This document shows positions 22,180-32,905 of a DNA stretch of 64,000 nt, piece by piece. The stretch is taken from the NCBI GenBank assembly GCA_949775045.1, contig OX459095.1, positions 22,916,311 through 22,980,310 on the forward strand. Direction: 5' to 3'. A program made the translations under genes and the position numbers. The stretch's first letter is position 1. Each line of letters opens with the position of its first letter. Below the pieces are notes generated by a model. It was not told the origin of the DNA, did no database searches, and was given only the letters and a program-made list of their open reading frames with translations. The DNA is from Metridium senile. Its lineage: Eukaryota > Cnidaria > Anthozoa > Actiniaria > Metridiidae.

Positions 22180-23508
22180 TGTTGATTGTGACTTCACTGC
22201 ATACAATCAAAAAACGTGTACAAAATGTAATATATACAGATATAAAATAGAACAGTAAACAGCCATGCAAAACAAGTCATATCTATACTCACAAATTAAA
22301 GGAAAAGTGCGTGATCCATTATTTTCTTAAATGATCAGATAAAAGAGGTGATCCTCCCCCCTTAAGAAGAAAAACACACGTTTGTCCCTTACAAACATTG
22401 AATATTTCTTCGATGACCGTACCCCCTATTATTCCACCCCCCCCCCCCCCCCCCCAACCCCCATTAACTGAAACGTAAGTCCCTAAACAACTTTTCTATT
22501 GTTCACCTTATAAGGTCCCTAATGGGTCAACGATGATCCAATCAGAAGCATTGGGACAGAATTGATTAACCAGGCGTGTGCAGCAAAAGTTCATGCCGTT
22601 GTAATTGAGACAAAAAAATGTAAATTTCTTAATAAAACAACATTTGCTTTGATGAAATGTTGAAAACATGTTATCGACAAAATGAAATAGTTTCATTTCT
22701 AAATGCTCATAGTTGTGCTAAAAATTCGTTTCTCAATTCCAACTGATTCAAAAATACGTAGCAGTTGGGAAAAAGAGAATGTGATGAAAGTTCTAATAAG
22801 CGAATAATCAAAGTCATAAATACTTGTGATAATCCCAATATCTATTGAAAGATATACGTTCCGTGTAAAAACAAATAACAATTTATTATTTCCACACTAC
22901 ATTTTTTTATTTTATCTATTTCATTTCATTTTAATCCTTTGCTCGTTCGTTTATTTGTTTGTTTGCTTGTTTGTTTGTGCGTTTGATCGGTTTTTGTTTA
23001 TTCGCCTCATTCTGTTTTCAAGATTGATCGTTTGGTTCGTTCGTTTATTTATTTGTTTGTTATTATTCATTCATTTGTTTGTTTAATTGTTTATTTACAC
23101 TTTCGCCCAAATATCAACTTGAAAAGTAGGTATACGTTGTAACAAATAACTAATTAGAATGCGTTACTGATTTAAAGATGCGTTACTAATATTGTTTCAG
23201 ATCGATTACTTATATTTTGACTAGTTTAAGGGTAGTTCAATAGTACATTACAGATGACAGATCAGGATGATTTACTGATCGAATCAAGAATCAAACAAAA
23301 ATCTGCCATATCCTGTGTACCGGCGTCCCCATCCCTCCCCCTACTGGTACACAGGCTAATCTGTCACTGATATAGCAATGCGTTACTTTCCATAATGCAT
23401 TGTGTGCTTTATATCGTTTCGCGGAAGTCTGATTACTAGAATCGAAGTCGATATTTCGAGACAAATCCTTTTCTTTCTTGATACTGCCTTATTTCTACAT
23501 TGCTCATT
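22180..23508 (+). promoter_or_regulatory. 5' flank of BTB-PHR copy 4 (duplicate of 1-1562)
   Basis: Colinear with the flank of copy 1 but without the 28-272 element: the empty target GCATACAA is at 22199-22206. A C-run of about 18 at 22437-22455 replaces a shorter mixed C tract of copy 1. The conserved GTACMGG...GGTACACAGG stem is at 23315-23355. Confidence 0.7.
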
Positions 23509-25149
23509 GTGGCTGAGACGGAAAAGTCAAGCTGGCAAACTCAACTATCTACTGTTAGAGAACGAGTTGAGTATGCTTTCAACAAGTCGATTTTCTCTGA
23601 TGTTGAGTTTACTGTTGACGACTGCAACGGAGGCAAAGTCGGCCTCTCAGCCAACAAGTACATCTTGGCAGCAAGCAGTCCTGTCTTTGAGGCCATGTTC
23701 TATGGGGAATTAGCAGAAAAAGGACCAGCTATCGACCTCCCTGACTGCACCAAAGATGGACTACAAGAAATGCTTCGCTTTGTGCATTCTGATGTCGTCC
23801 ATTTGATAGGAAATAACGTTATGGAAGTACTTTACCTCGCCGAGAAGTACATGTTACCATTTCTCGAAAAGAGATGCTACGAGTACATTTCAAACGATCT
23901 GACTCCAGAGGATGTGTTTACCGTTCTTTCTCAAGCTCAGCAATCGAGCAACACAAGAGTCGAGGAATTATGCTGGGACATTGTTGATCTAAAAACCCAC
24001 CAAGCCGTGACCTCCAAACGATTTTTAAACATCTCGCATGACTTGCTGAAACAAGTTCTTGAGAGGGAAACTCTTCAAACAGACGAGGTTAATCTCTTCA
24101 ATGCCGTGGATTCGTGGGCATCAAATCAAATCGAAGAAGAAAGCAAAAAGCAAGACGGCGAAGCGAAAAGAGCCGTTCTTGGGGACGACATTATCCGTCT
24201 GATTCGGTTTTCTGTCATGTCACAGAAACAGTTTGCTGAGAATGTTCTGGTTAGCAACGTTCTTGGGGCAAACGAGGTGACTGAAGTTGTGCAAGTGTTC
24301 AGCTCTATAGCCACGTCCATGTCATCATTTCAATGTGTTAAAAGACAGGGACAATGGTGTGAGAAATGGACTGAAAATCGGTTTGATGCTGTTGACACAC
24401 GGTATAGCGGTGAAAGTAATACGCATCACAGCATCTTATTCGAGGTCAACAAACCAATCTTCCTCGCAGGAGTTCGACTTTTTGGAATTCATGGCGAGGC
24501 AAAAGGCATAAAAACTAAATTATCAATTTCCAAATTGGGATCTGAAATTGAATTGTTCGAAAAAGAAGTCTTCTTGGAGTCAAAGCAAAACATTGATGGT
24601 TCATACTTTGGACAATCTGTAATGATAAACCCACATGTCCTGTTGTTCCACAAAGAAATATACACAATTCAAGCTACTACTATTCATCAACTTTCGGCCG
24701 TTCCTGCAATTCCGATCGGGATGCTTAGTGCCACTTCGGCCCAACCCGTCCGGTCCAGCATTAAACGTACTATTAGAAAATCAATTCCAATACAAGCGGA
24801 CATCAATTCAGGACATCAATTCAGCAATGCTTCTCAACAAATTCAACAATCAACAAATTTCGATTTCTATCTTGGAAGTGGCGGAAAAAGTGTCATTAAG
24901 TGTGGTGACATAAAAATAACATTAAAAAACTCTGGAGAATCAAATCCAGGTACCACAGTTGAATATGGTCAGTTCCCTTCTTTTCTTCTGAAACGGAAAG
25001 TTCTACTCAACAAAGGACAGCTTGTGACTAATGGTGATGATGATCCATCACTGGGTTCATTTCCGGGGTATTTTCCCACAGTACAGGGTTGGGCACGTTC
25101 GCTTCGGCAATCTCTGGCCAAACCACAGGTTTATTTGGGTCCTCAGTAA
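23509..25149 (+). pseudogene. BTB-PHR copy 4, start codon lost and tail frameshifted
   Basis: The coding frame is open over BTB, BACK and PHR, but the initiation ATG of copies 1 and 2 is GTG here (23509: CTCATTGTGGCTGAG). An in-frame TGA lies at 23479 and the next in-frame ATG falls within the BTB core (EAMFYGEL). The PHR domain contains about 50 extra residues (24690-24865, rich in Ala, Pro, Ser, Gln) between the IQATTI strand and FYLGSGGKSV. After FPSFLLKRKVLLNKG the tail is out of frame: the FG-type sequence (SGQTTGLFGSS) is still readable in another frame at 25110-25150. Either a young pseudogene or a gene with an unseen upstream exon or a non-AUG start. Confidence 0.75.
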
Positions 25150-25347
25150 CTGCAGCACAGGCCCGCAAATGAACCCAACAAATACAAAGAGGGAACTAAA
25201 GCAAAGCAGTAAGAATGCTTCCTTATTCCCGAAGTAGCAGCATTGGATTGGTGTTATATCATCATTGAGTCAGTTTCTTTTGTTCACTGGCGGTATTTAT
25301 CCTTCATATTCACCCAGCCAATTAAACAATGGAACTGGTTCAGGTTT
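25150..25347. other. 3' flank of copy 4
   Basis: Short non-coding stretch between the copy 4 stop and the next element; its first 25 bases contain the out-of-frame remainder of the FG tail (VTAAQARK then stop). Confidence 0.5.
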
Positions 25348-25351
25348 TTAA

Positions 25352-26071
25352 GGTATCAGGATACAAATTTCCGACCTCTTTTGACGAAATTACGTTTTTG
25401 GTATCTTCGGAAAGATAATATCGTAATCTTTTATTTCAATGCAAATATATTTAAAAATGATTTTTCCTTTGATCGAAAATTTAAATAAAATAAAATGCGT
25501 GACTAAATAAAGACCGGAAACTGTTAACAAACAAGTGCGTTTATCTCCTCTTCTTATTTCGATCAACTCCTCAACTTTCGATGTCAAGACAATTTTAATG
25601 GTTTGAAATGAAATTTAAGGACTTACAGAAAAACTCATTACGTAAAAGACGGTGTCCGCGATTTATGATTAACGCAATTTAAAACAAGTTATGATCTGTT
25701 TTGTGTCGAACAACACTCAAAACGTCGTTGCTCAACTTTGACGTCGACGTTAAACTAAAATTGATCTAAGGCAGATATAACAAAACGCAGACGCTGTTTT
25801 TAAGCCCGTTATCTCCTGAATGTGTTGATGTAATTCTAACCGTCATAGAGAGCGCACTTCTTGGCATCGAACATTTTGAATAAGGTACGGTCAAATTTCC
25901 TTTCTTGGCTAACAACGTCTAAACGTTTCAAAATCATTAAAATCAAACATTACTACGGAAAACTACATTTATTCAGCTTTTAGAAAATATATACTTTTAC
26001 TGAGTTAAGACGAAAAGAGTACGCTTAATTTAAATTCGCGCACATAGGGGTCCATTTTGTATCCTGATACC
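25352..26071. mobile_element. TTAA-flanked element, family D (720 bp)
   Basis: TTAA at 25348-25351 and 26072-26075. Short inverted ends GGTATCAGGATACAAA (16 bp). The left subterminal part (TTTCCGACC, TTTTGACGAAATTACG) recurs at 31190-31245. No coding capacity. Confidence 0.85.
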
Positions 26072-26255
26072 TTAAAAGACATAAAATCGGCACATCAAGT
26101 TGGGAAAATTTGCTGCTGCTTATGCATATAGATTTCCGCTCTCAGGCTGGACCAGAAACGATTAACGATAAGGATAGTATGTAGAACAGAACAATTATTT
26201 TTCATACCGACAGCACGGAATCTAATTTTTTTTATTGCATTTGAGATATGTCATG

Positions 26256-26779
26256 TATATATTCAATGATTGTTGTAAATATTACATATACTGTCCAATG
26301 ATTGTTTTTAAAGTGCACCTGGCGCCCTAAGTGTACTTAATATTTCTATATGTCGACCTCTCCTTTTTGAGATATGAACATTTGAAATCTGAAAATGCAA
26401 ATGAGGTGATGTCATCCCAGGAATTTGTTTCAAAGCTGACAGCAAGCGTCAGGTGCACTTTAATATTACGTATATTCAATGATTGTTTTAAATATTATGT
26501 ATACTGTTCAATGATTGTTTTTAATATTACGTATACTCTTCAATGATTGCTTTTAATATTACGTATACTCTTCAATGATTGCTTTTAATATTACGTATAC
26601 TCTTCAATGATTGTTTTTAATATTACGTATATTCAATGATTGTTTTTAATATTACGTATACTCTTCAATGATTGCTTTTAATATTACGTATACTGTTCAA
26701 TGATTGTTTATAATATTACGTATACTGTTCAATGATTGTTTTTAACTATTACGTATATTCAATGATTGTTTTTCATATT
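26256..26779. repeat. 32-bp minisatellite (with 28-bp variants)
   Basis: About a dozen units of CAATGATTGYTTTTAATATT plus ACGTATACTSTT. Some units lack four bases (ACGTATATTCAATG). Interrupted at 26312-26459 by a TTAA element. A single related unit occurs downstream of copy 2 near 10807. Confidence 0.92.
26312..26459. mobile_element. TTAA-flanked MITE inside the minisatellite, family E (148 bp)
   Basis: TTAA at 26308-26311 and 26460-26463. The ends are inverted copies of AGTGCACCTGRCG. Neighbouring minisatellite units contain a single TTAA at the same position (GTTTTTAATATTACG), so the empty site is visible beside it and the TTAA duplication is direct. Here the element begins TTAA-AG instead of TTAA-GG. 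Confidence 0.92.
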
Positions 26780-27166
26780 ATACAAAAAACGGCCCACGAC
26801 TTTCGGTGAAAATTGAGTCTCTCAAACCGCAAGTCAAATCAGCATTACCAAATGTGAGGCAAACGTCCTGCGAAGTTTGATATGGATCGTTCAGAATCAA
26901 AGGAAAGCAAAGACAAAATCTACAACGATGTCGTTACTTTAAAAAGCGCATACGGATTCTCCGATATGTAGTTTTAGTGATAAAAATGAAGAGACAATTG
27001 AACATTTATGTGTGAAAAACAAAGAAAATTATATGGATGCTTTTAAGACTGGTTAAAATCACTACACCCATAGTTAATAGAGGAGACCCATATCTTAATA
27101 TTAAACATGTAATACTAGGATATATACGACGGACATATCCTCCAAAATAAGAATACTATAAAATAG

Positions 27167-27170
<4 letters not shown>
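26780..27170. other. Intergenic, nothing identified
   Basis: AT-rich with no repeat or frame worth naming. Confidence 0.4.
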
Positions 27171-27257
<87 letters not shown>

Positions 27258-27989
27258 CCATCCAAAAGAATTCTGCAAATTCGAAAATATCTGATATATA
27301 TATGTCTTTTGTATTTCCATCAAACGATAATGACAGTTGCTATGGCACCGTCTCAAATACTTCACAATGGCTATCTCATTGCTTTGTTTCGAATCCTCGT
27401 GAGGTGCTGGAGTAAAACAAACAAATCCCATACACTCGGATCGAAAGGTTGATCAGATTATTCAAGCAAAACTCATTCATTGCATTACTTCGTGCTTTTA
27501 TAAATCGCAATGTTTATTTGAGGAAAGCAATAAACCAATTTTGTCTTGTTCACTCTTGCGATATGGTTTACAGTTTTCTCTTATTTTAGCTGTTTTAATA
27601 AAACGGCAATAGAAAGTATTAATCACGTCAATCAATTCATAGAATTGTTTTCAAAAACCCGTCAAGCATTTAAGACCCTTTGCTGTTACAAACAAAAAAG
27701 TGTGGTACTGTGTAATAGTTTATGAAAAATTACCAAAGTGACCGCTTAATAGACTATGGTCACCGAATAGAGGTTCAGCATAAAAAAAACACCAAGTAAA
27801 CTTAAACGTTCAGCCCTTTATCTGTCATCATGTAACCAATAATTACTATTCACCACCCTACCCCATTGTTCTCTCTCTGCACTAAATCACCGATTGCAGG
27901 GTACCCGCATCTGAAAGCAAAGACATCTAGTTATGTTGCAGTCCCCACTCAGCATTATTAGAAATATTGCAGTCCGCACTCTGCATTAT

Positions 27990-28190
27990 TAGAAATATTG
28001 CAGTATGTTCTATTTAGTGTGTATAACAAATAATGTTCATTCTAGTAAAGATCAGACTTAGAATTAATTTACTAAAAAGCGATTTTTGGCGAAAAAAGTC
28101 TTTGAGTACTAACGCCAGGATTCGAACCGAGATCTTCTGCTTTGCTGTATCCGCGCCTTAAGCCATTATACTACTGAGGCAACCGTTGGA
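27990..28190 (-). repeat. tRNA-derived SINE-like copy (minus strand)
   Basis: On the minus strand, box A-like TAGTATAATGG (28163-28173) and perfect box B GGTTCGAATCC (28118-28128) are spaced as in a tRNA. The tail (AAAGACTTTTTTCGCCAAAAATCGC, ending in an ATTGCAGTATGTTC-type stretch) is shared with the copy at 43195-43440. The T-arm has one mismatch and the acceptor ends do not pair, so it is a tRNA-derived repeat rather than a tRNA gene. Confidence 0.75.
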
Positions 28191-28234
28191 AAACTTGCAA
28201 CAAAAACAAGTCTTAATGTCATCAATTGAATGAA

Positions 28235-28475
28235 ATTATTACTAATTAGAGTTTGGTAAGCCTATTGTTATTATATTTAAAGAGACAAGAAACCGCCGAT
28301 TATTATGCAACAAAGAGAACAATAATGGGGCAGGCTACTGAATGGTAAATACATTTTCATTGGCTGATAACTAATTAAAGTTTGGTAAGCCTATTGTTAT
28401 TATTTTCAAAAACACAAGAAACCGCCGATTACTGTGATAGAATAATGGGGCAGGGTATTGAATAGTAATTATACT
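28235..28475. repeat. Diverged tandem duplication, about 130-bp unit
   Basis: GTTTGGTAAGCCTATTGTTATTAT, then ACAAGAAACCGCCGATTA, then AATAATGGGGCAGG, occur twice, at 28252 and 28382. Part of the unit also appears inverted at 27838-27880. Confidence 0.85.
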
Positions 28476-28486
28476 AGATAATCACT

Positions 28487-28562
28487 TCGGCACGCAGCAT
28501 TCGTGGGTATATTGCAGTACGCCCTCAGCTGCCTGCAATATACCCACGAATGCTGCGTGCCT
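28487..28562. repeat. Palindrome of the SINE-associated motif
   Basis: GGCACGCAGCATTCGTGGG plus TATATTGCAG is mirrored almost perfectly on the right, with a 15-bp loop. One arm also occurs at 43214-43245 next to the plus-strand SINE copy. Confidence 0.85.
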
Positions 28563-29028
28563 CAGTGATTATGACCGCTTAGTAGAGGGATCTAATACGA
28601 GTAATTTAGCGAGAAAAAATAATTGGGAGTTTTAATTAATTAATTGTTAATGTGGCTCGAATACGATGTAATGCATAATGTCATGGGATATCTATTGCAA
28701 TTCATACGTTGCATCTGAGATCAACAGCTTTCTATTTAAGAATGAATAAACGCGTTTGCTTTCCTCAAATAAACATTGCGATTAATAAAAGCACGAAGTA
28801 ATGCAATGAATGAGTTTTGCTTGAATAATCTGATCAACCTTTCGATCCGAGTGTATGGGATTTGTTTGTTTTACTCCAGCACCTCACGAGGATTCGAAAC
28901 AAAGCAATGAGATAGCCATTGTGAAGTATTTGAGACGGTGCCATAGCAACTGTCATTATCGTTTGATGGAAATACAAAAGACATATATATATCAGATATT
29001 TTCGAATTTGCAGAATTCTTTTGGATGG

Positions 29029-29609
<581 letters not shown>

Positions 29610-31145
29610 AATCCCCACGCACCCCTCCACCCAAAAGCCCCAAACCCCTCCTCTTCTCCCAGGGATTCTGGTGTCTCGACCCAGTATTAATTCATAGATT
29701 ACTCCACAGGGAAATAATTAAGGAAAAACACAATATGAATATCAACATATACATCAAATCACAACAATTAACGTACCATTTTACCTTTTATTTAGATTAT
29801 AGATTGTCAGACAAGCCTTTTATATATGCATGCATGCTCTTATGGAAATTAAAATCTTCTTTTGATGGAGCTTGTTTTCTTCTTCTTATGATATCGATGA
29901 CCTTTTTAATTTTTTGATCATTTGGAGGCTTCTTCTTTTTTCCTCCTCCTCCTCCTCCTTCTCCTCCTCCTTTTCCTCCTCCTCTTTCCTCTTCCTCGTT
30001 GATCTCTCAGTAATAACCACGAAGGTGTGACAAAGAATTAACGGGACATGAGGCACATTTGTTGTTGAAACGACTTATTCGGAACATATTTCCATCGCAG
30101 CAACCACTTTCTGAAGTTTTTACGTCTGACCTCGATACCAACTTTGACAGATGGCTTCGTCTTTTTTTTTTTGTGCTGGTGTGCCTTGAAGTTTCACTTT
30201 AGCTTTTATCAACAGGTTGGTGGCTGATTTGGAGTATCCCACTTCAACATCGTTGCTCCTTGTTCGTATGTGTAGCTCAAACTCCATGTCGACAGGATAG
30301 TTGGAAACAGTTTCAGTTCGACGGGTTTTGTGCTGGACATGAGACAAATCTTTGGAAGGTTTTGACAAAGACTGTATGGATTATCAATTTCTGTAGCACT
30401 GCAACTGGTATAACCTTCTTTGTAGATTGTTTGGAAGGCGCTGTGGCGTTTTGGAAGAACATAAGCAATATTCCTTTTGCAAGGTTCTAAAGTAACATGG
30501 CTGGCTGCTATGGATGACAGTGTAATGGTGGTAGTAGTTAGTTGTCTATCCTCTCCTGTCTTGTATTCCTTTAGTGGTAAAAACAGCTGGATTTCATGCA
30601 CAAATGGCATTTTCATGTAAGCTGATGTAATCCATCCATTCTCAAGAAGCCAATTTTGATTGGATGGAAGCCTGAATAAAATCGTTTCGCCTCTTTTCAT
30701 AGCCTCTAGGTCGATGTAGCCTGTATCGCCTTCAAAACTAGCCTGTGTTGGAATATACACGTCAGCATCTACTTCAACTGTATGTGCTGTGAATGAGTGT
30801 TCAATCAAAATTAAACGTTGAGATTTTCTGTGCTAAAAATCCCATTCACCGTAGCACATGCCTCTCTAGGTATCTCTCCTTGTTACTGGTACTCCAATAC
30901 ATCACAAGCAAGTGATGCAGTGGACTGGAATCTATTGTGCATCTTATAAGATCCAATAAGCAACTGAGTGGCATGTAATACATCTCATTTGCCTTGAATA
31001 TTCGCAGCAAACCTCTTTGCAATGTTGCCACGAACTACAGCAGCTACAGCATCAACCAATTGAAACTGAAAATCAAAGGTGTCTTCTCGAAGAGTGAAAA
31101 ACTGTGCCAAAGTCCCTTCAAATCTTTCACACAACAGTTTACACT
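29610..31145 (-). pseudogene. Inverted partial duplicate of the secreted-protein gene at 48-51 kb
   Basis: On the minus strand, 31145 down to 29845 matches the last 420 or so residues of the 48126-51191 gene (from KLMCERFEGT to the basic tail). It carries in-frame stops (TGA for GGA in the NIQGKGD region, TAA for a Leu codon before QGEIPR) and an indel at the ALIEHSF junction. The match continues past the stop through the polyadenylation signal (complement of AATAAA near 29790) and on to about 29610, so this is a DNA-level duplication and not a retrocopy. It begins abruptly at about 31145 with no homology further upstream. Non-functional. Confidence 0.93.
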
Positions 31146-31189
31146 CACTCACTACCTCGACGTTTAATTATTTTGCACACAATTCAGCT

Positions 31190-31245
31190 CACATACCAAA
31201 AACGTAATTTCGTCAAAACAGGTCGGAAATGTGTATCTTGATACC
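31190..31245 (-). mobile_element. Terminal fragment of family D TTAA element
   Basis: On the minus strand this reads GGTATCAAGATACACATTTC, then CGACCTGTTTTGACGAAATTACG, matching the left end at 25352. TTAA follows the terminus (31246-31249). The other end is absent. Confidence 0.8.
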
Positions 31246-31249
31246 TTAA

Positions 31250-32243
31250 CAAACATCTAATCTTCTAGCCAGAAGGGAAGGAGAATAGTGTCCACAATAG
31301 GCAGATAACCATTTCAATCGGCGAGTTGTATACGAACAGCAAGGCAGAAGCCATTATGAAGCGATATATTTTTTGACGTGATGTTATACATTCGTACCGG
31401 GGAGGACCGAGGACAGACGTCTCATGTAAGCGAGGCACTAATTCTGAGATAGGCAAGAACTTTTAGTGTCTATATAGCTACGACTGATCTTTGACTTACA
31501 TTTCACGGTTTAGACCAAATCTAGCGTAAATCTATCGGAATTTGCTGGATCAAAAATGCAAATTTACAAAAAAGATCATCAATTCTCGTCCTCTCTTTCA
31601 GTTATGAAATCGTTTTTTACCTTTGTTTTGAGAAAATAATGTTAAAATCAGAAGCCTTTATGAAGCGGGCTTTGTTTGATGTGATTGTTTTGACGTGATA
31701 CTACACCTTCCGGCTTACCGGGGAAGGCAGAGGGTATTTGTCTCATGTAAGCGAGTCAGCGCCTTGTCGACGCTCAAAGCGGGAATTAAACTTGTGAACA
31801 AAAAACTAATTTAAACTTGTTTAGTTGAAAATTAACGATGCAAATTTAATGCCCGGCTATCTTTCAAGATGGCGCAGGGAACTGTCAAGGGGACTATTAA
31901 AGATGTTTAGTTGGTGTAAACCCAGTATTAGATCAACAAAAATAATTAATGTACTGCTGAAATTCTGAAAGTTTTCCATAACCCATTGACAACTGGTGTT
32001 TTAAAAAGGGGTGAGTCATTGCTTGGTGTTTATGTTGTTGACCTATCAATTTACTTTGATTAAAAAAGGTGAAATGGATCATATTTGTATATTAAAATGC
32101 AGTAGTCCCTTTTTCAGACTGTAAATCTAGTATATGATAAATACTATGTTATTGTCCTTCTTTCGTTCACAGTTAATACAAGTGTGATTGAAGTGAGCTC
32201 CACCCAAACCCGCAATACCAGCTGATCTTGCAGTCATTAATCA
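31250..32243. repeat. Non-coding, with a diverged 300-bp tandem duplication
   Basis: The stretches at 31340-31440 and 31645-31765 share AGAAGCCWTTATGAAGCG, TTTTGACGTGATRYTAYAC, ACCGGGGARG and GTCTCATGTAAGCGAG. No gene recognised. Confidence 0.6.
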
Positions 32244-32247
32244 TTGA

Positions 32248-32560
32248 GGAGGCTTCCTACAGTTTTTCTAGTGCTCGATCGGTCAACTTTAAACGGCTAT
32301 AGATCTGATATCAAACACCCACAGCTTTCACACTTAGCACACCTGTTACATAAAGACTGAAGTTTGTCAGGGTGTGTCTTTTGTTTACATCGGCGCTACA
32401 ATAGCGACGAAACAATGACATCGCGGTTTTTGATTAGCAGAGACTTTACGCGTTTTTCGATCTAAACTTTTAAAACGACCTTCACAGTGCTAATATATAG
32501 TTAGTTGCCTAGAAGTAGACGAACTTTCGAATCGAGATTTTTGCTGGTATATCGCACACA
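32248..32560 (+). mobile_element. Family F repeat, degenerate TTAA end
   Basis: GGAGGCTTCCTACAGTTTTTCT and about 300 bp that follow recur in the opposite orientation at 44610-44908, where the same terminus abuts a clean TTAA. Here the flank is TTGA (32244-32247), a decayed site. The far end cannot be placed in either copy. Confidence 0.7.
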
Positions 32561-32639
32561 GGAACCCCAAGAATAGTGTTGCTGCTCGCCTGCTGGTTCG
32601 CAGCAATTAGTTATATTTAATTGTAAATTATGTATATAT

Positions 32640-32905
32640 ATCTTTTTATTTTGTGAAAATGTTTGTTAAAATTGATTCTTATTGTAAAGCGCTTTTGGAT
32701 TTTTAAGAAACTGCGCTATATAAATAACTATTATCATTATCATCATCATCATCATCATCATTATATTTTATTATTATTATTTTTAATATTAAATTTAACA
32801 TTGTAAATACATATTGATTGTAGATATTGTAAATACTTATATATTTAGTTGTAAAGCGCCTTGGACAGGCTGGACACGAGCGCTATATAAATAAACTTTA
32901 TTTTA
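32640..32905 (+). repeat. Two consecutive L2/CR1 LINE 3' ends with microsatellite tails
   Basis: TTGTAAAGCGCTTTTGG ... TGCGCTATATAAATAA at 32683-32728 is followed by (ATC)n/(ATT)n. A second TTGTAAAGCGCCTTGG ... GAGCGCTATATAAATAAA lies at 32850-32900. This paired GCGC hairpin then ATAAAT tail is the 3' signature also seen at the ends of the RT-bearing copies in this window. Confidence 0.8.

Noticed and set aside
27156..27431. Paired frames at 27156 (-) and 28855 (+) with Ile-Tyr repeats
   Set aside because: Identical because they lie in the inverted arms of the element; the Ile-Tyr part is translated TA microsatellite.
28110..28182. Functional tRNA gene on the minus strand
   Set aside because: Boxes A and B are good, but the T-arm has a mismatch and the acceptor ends do not pair; it shares a long body with another copy, so it is a SINE-like repeat.
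30120..30808. Minus-strand frames of 82 and 199 codons as separate genes
   Set aside because: They are pieces of the decayed duplicate of the 48-51 kb gene, broken by stops and an indel.
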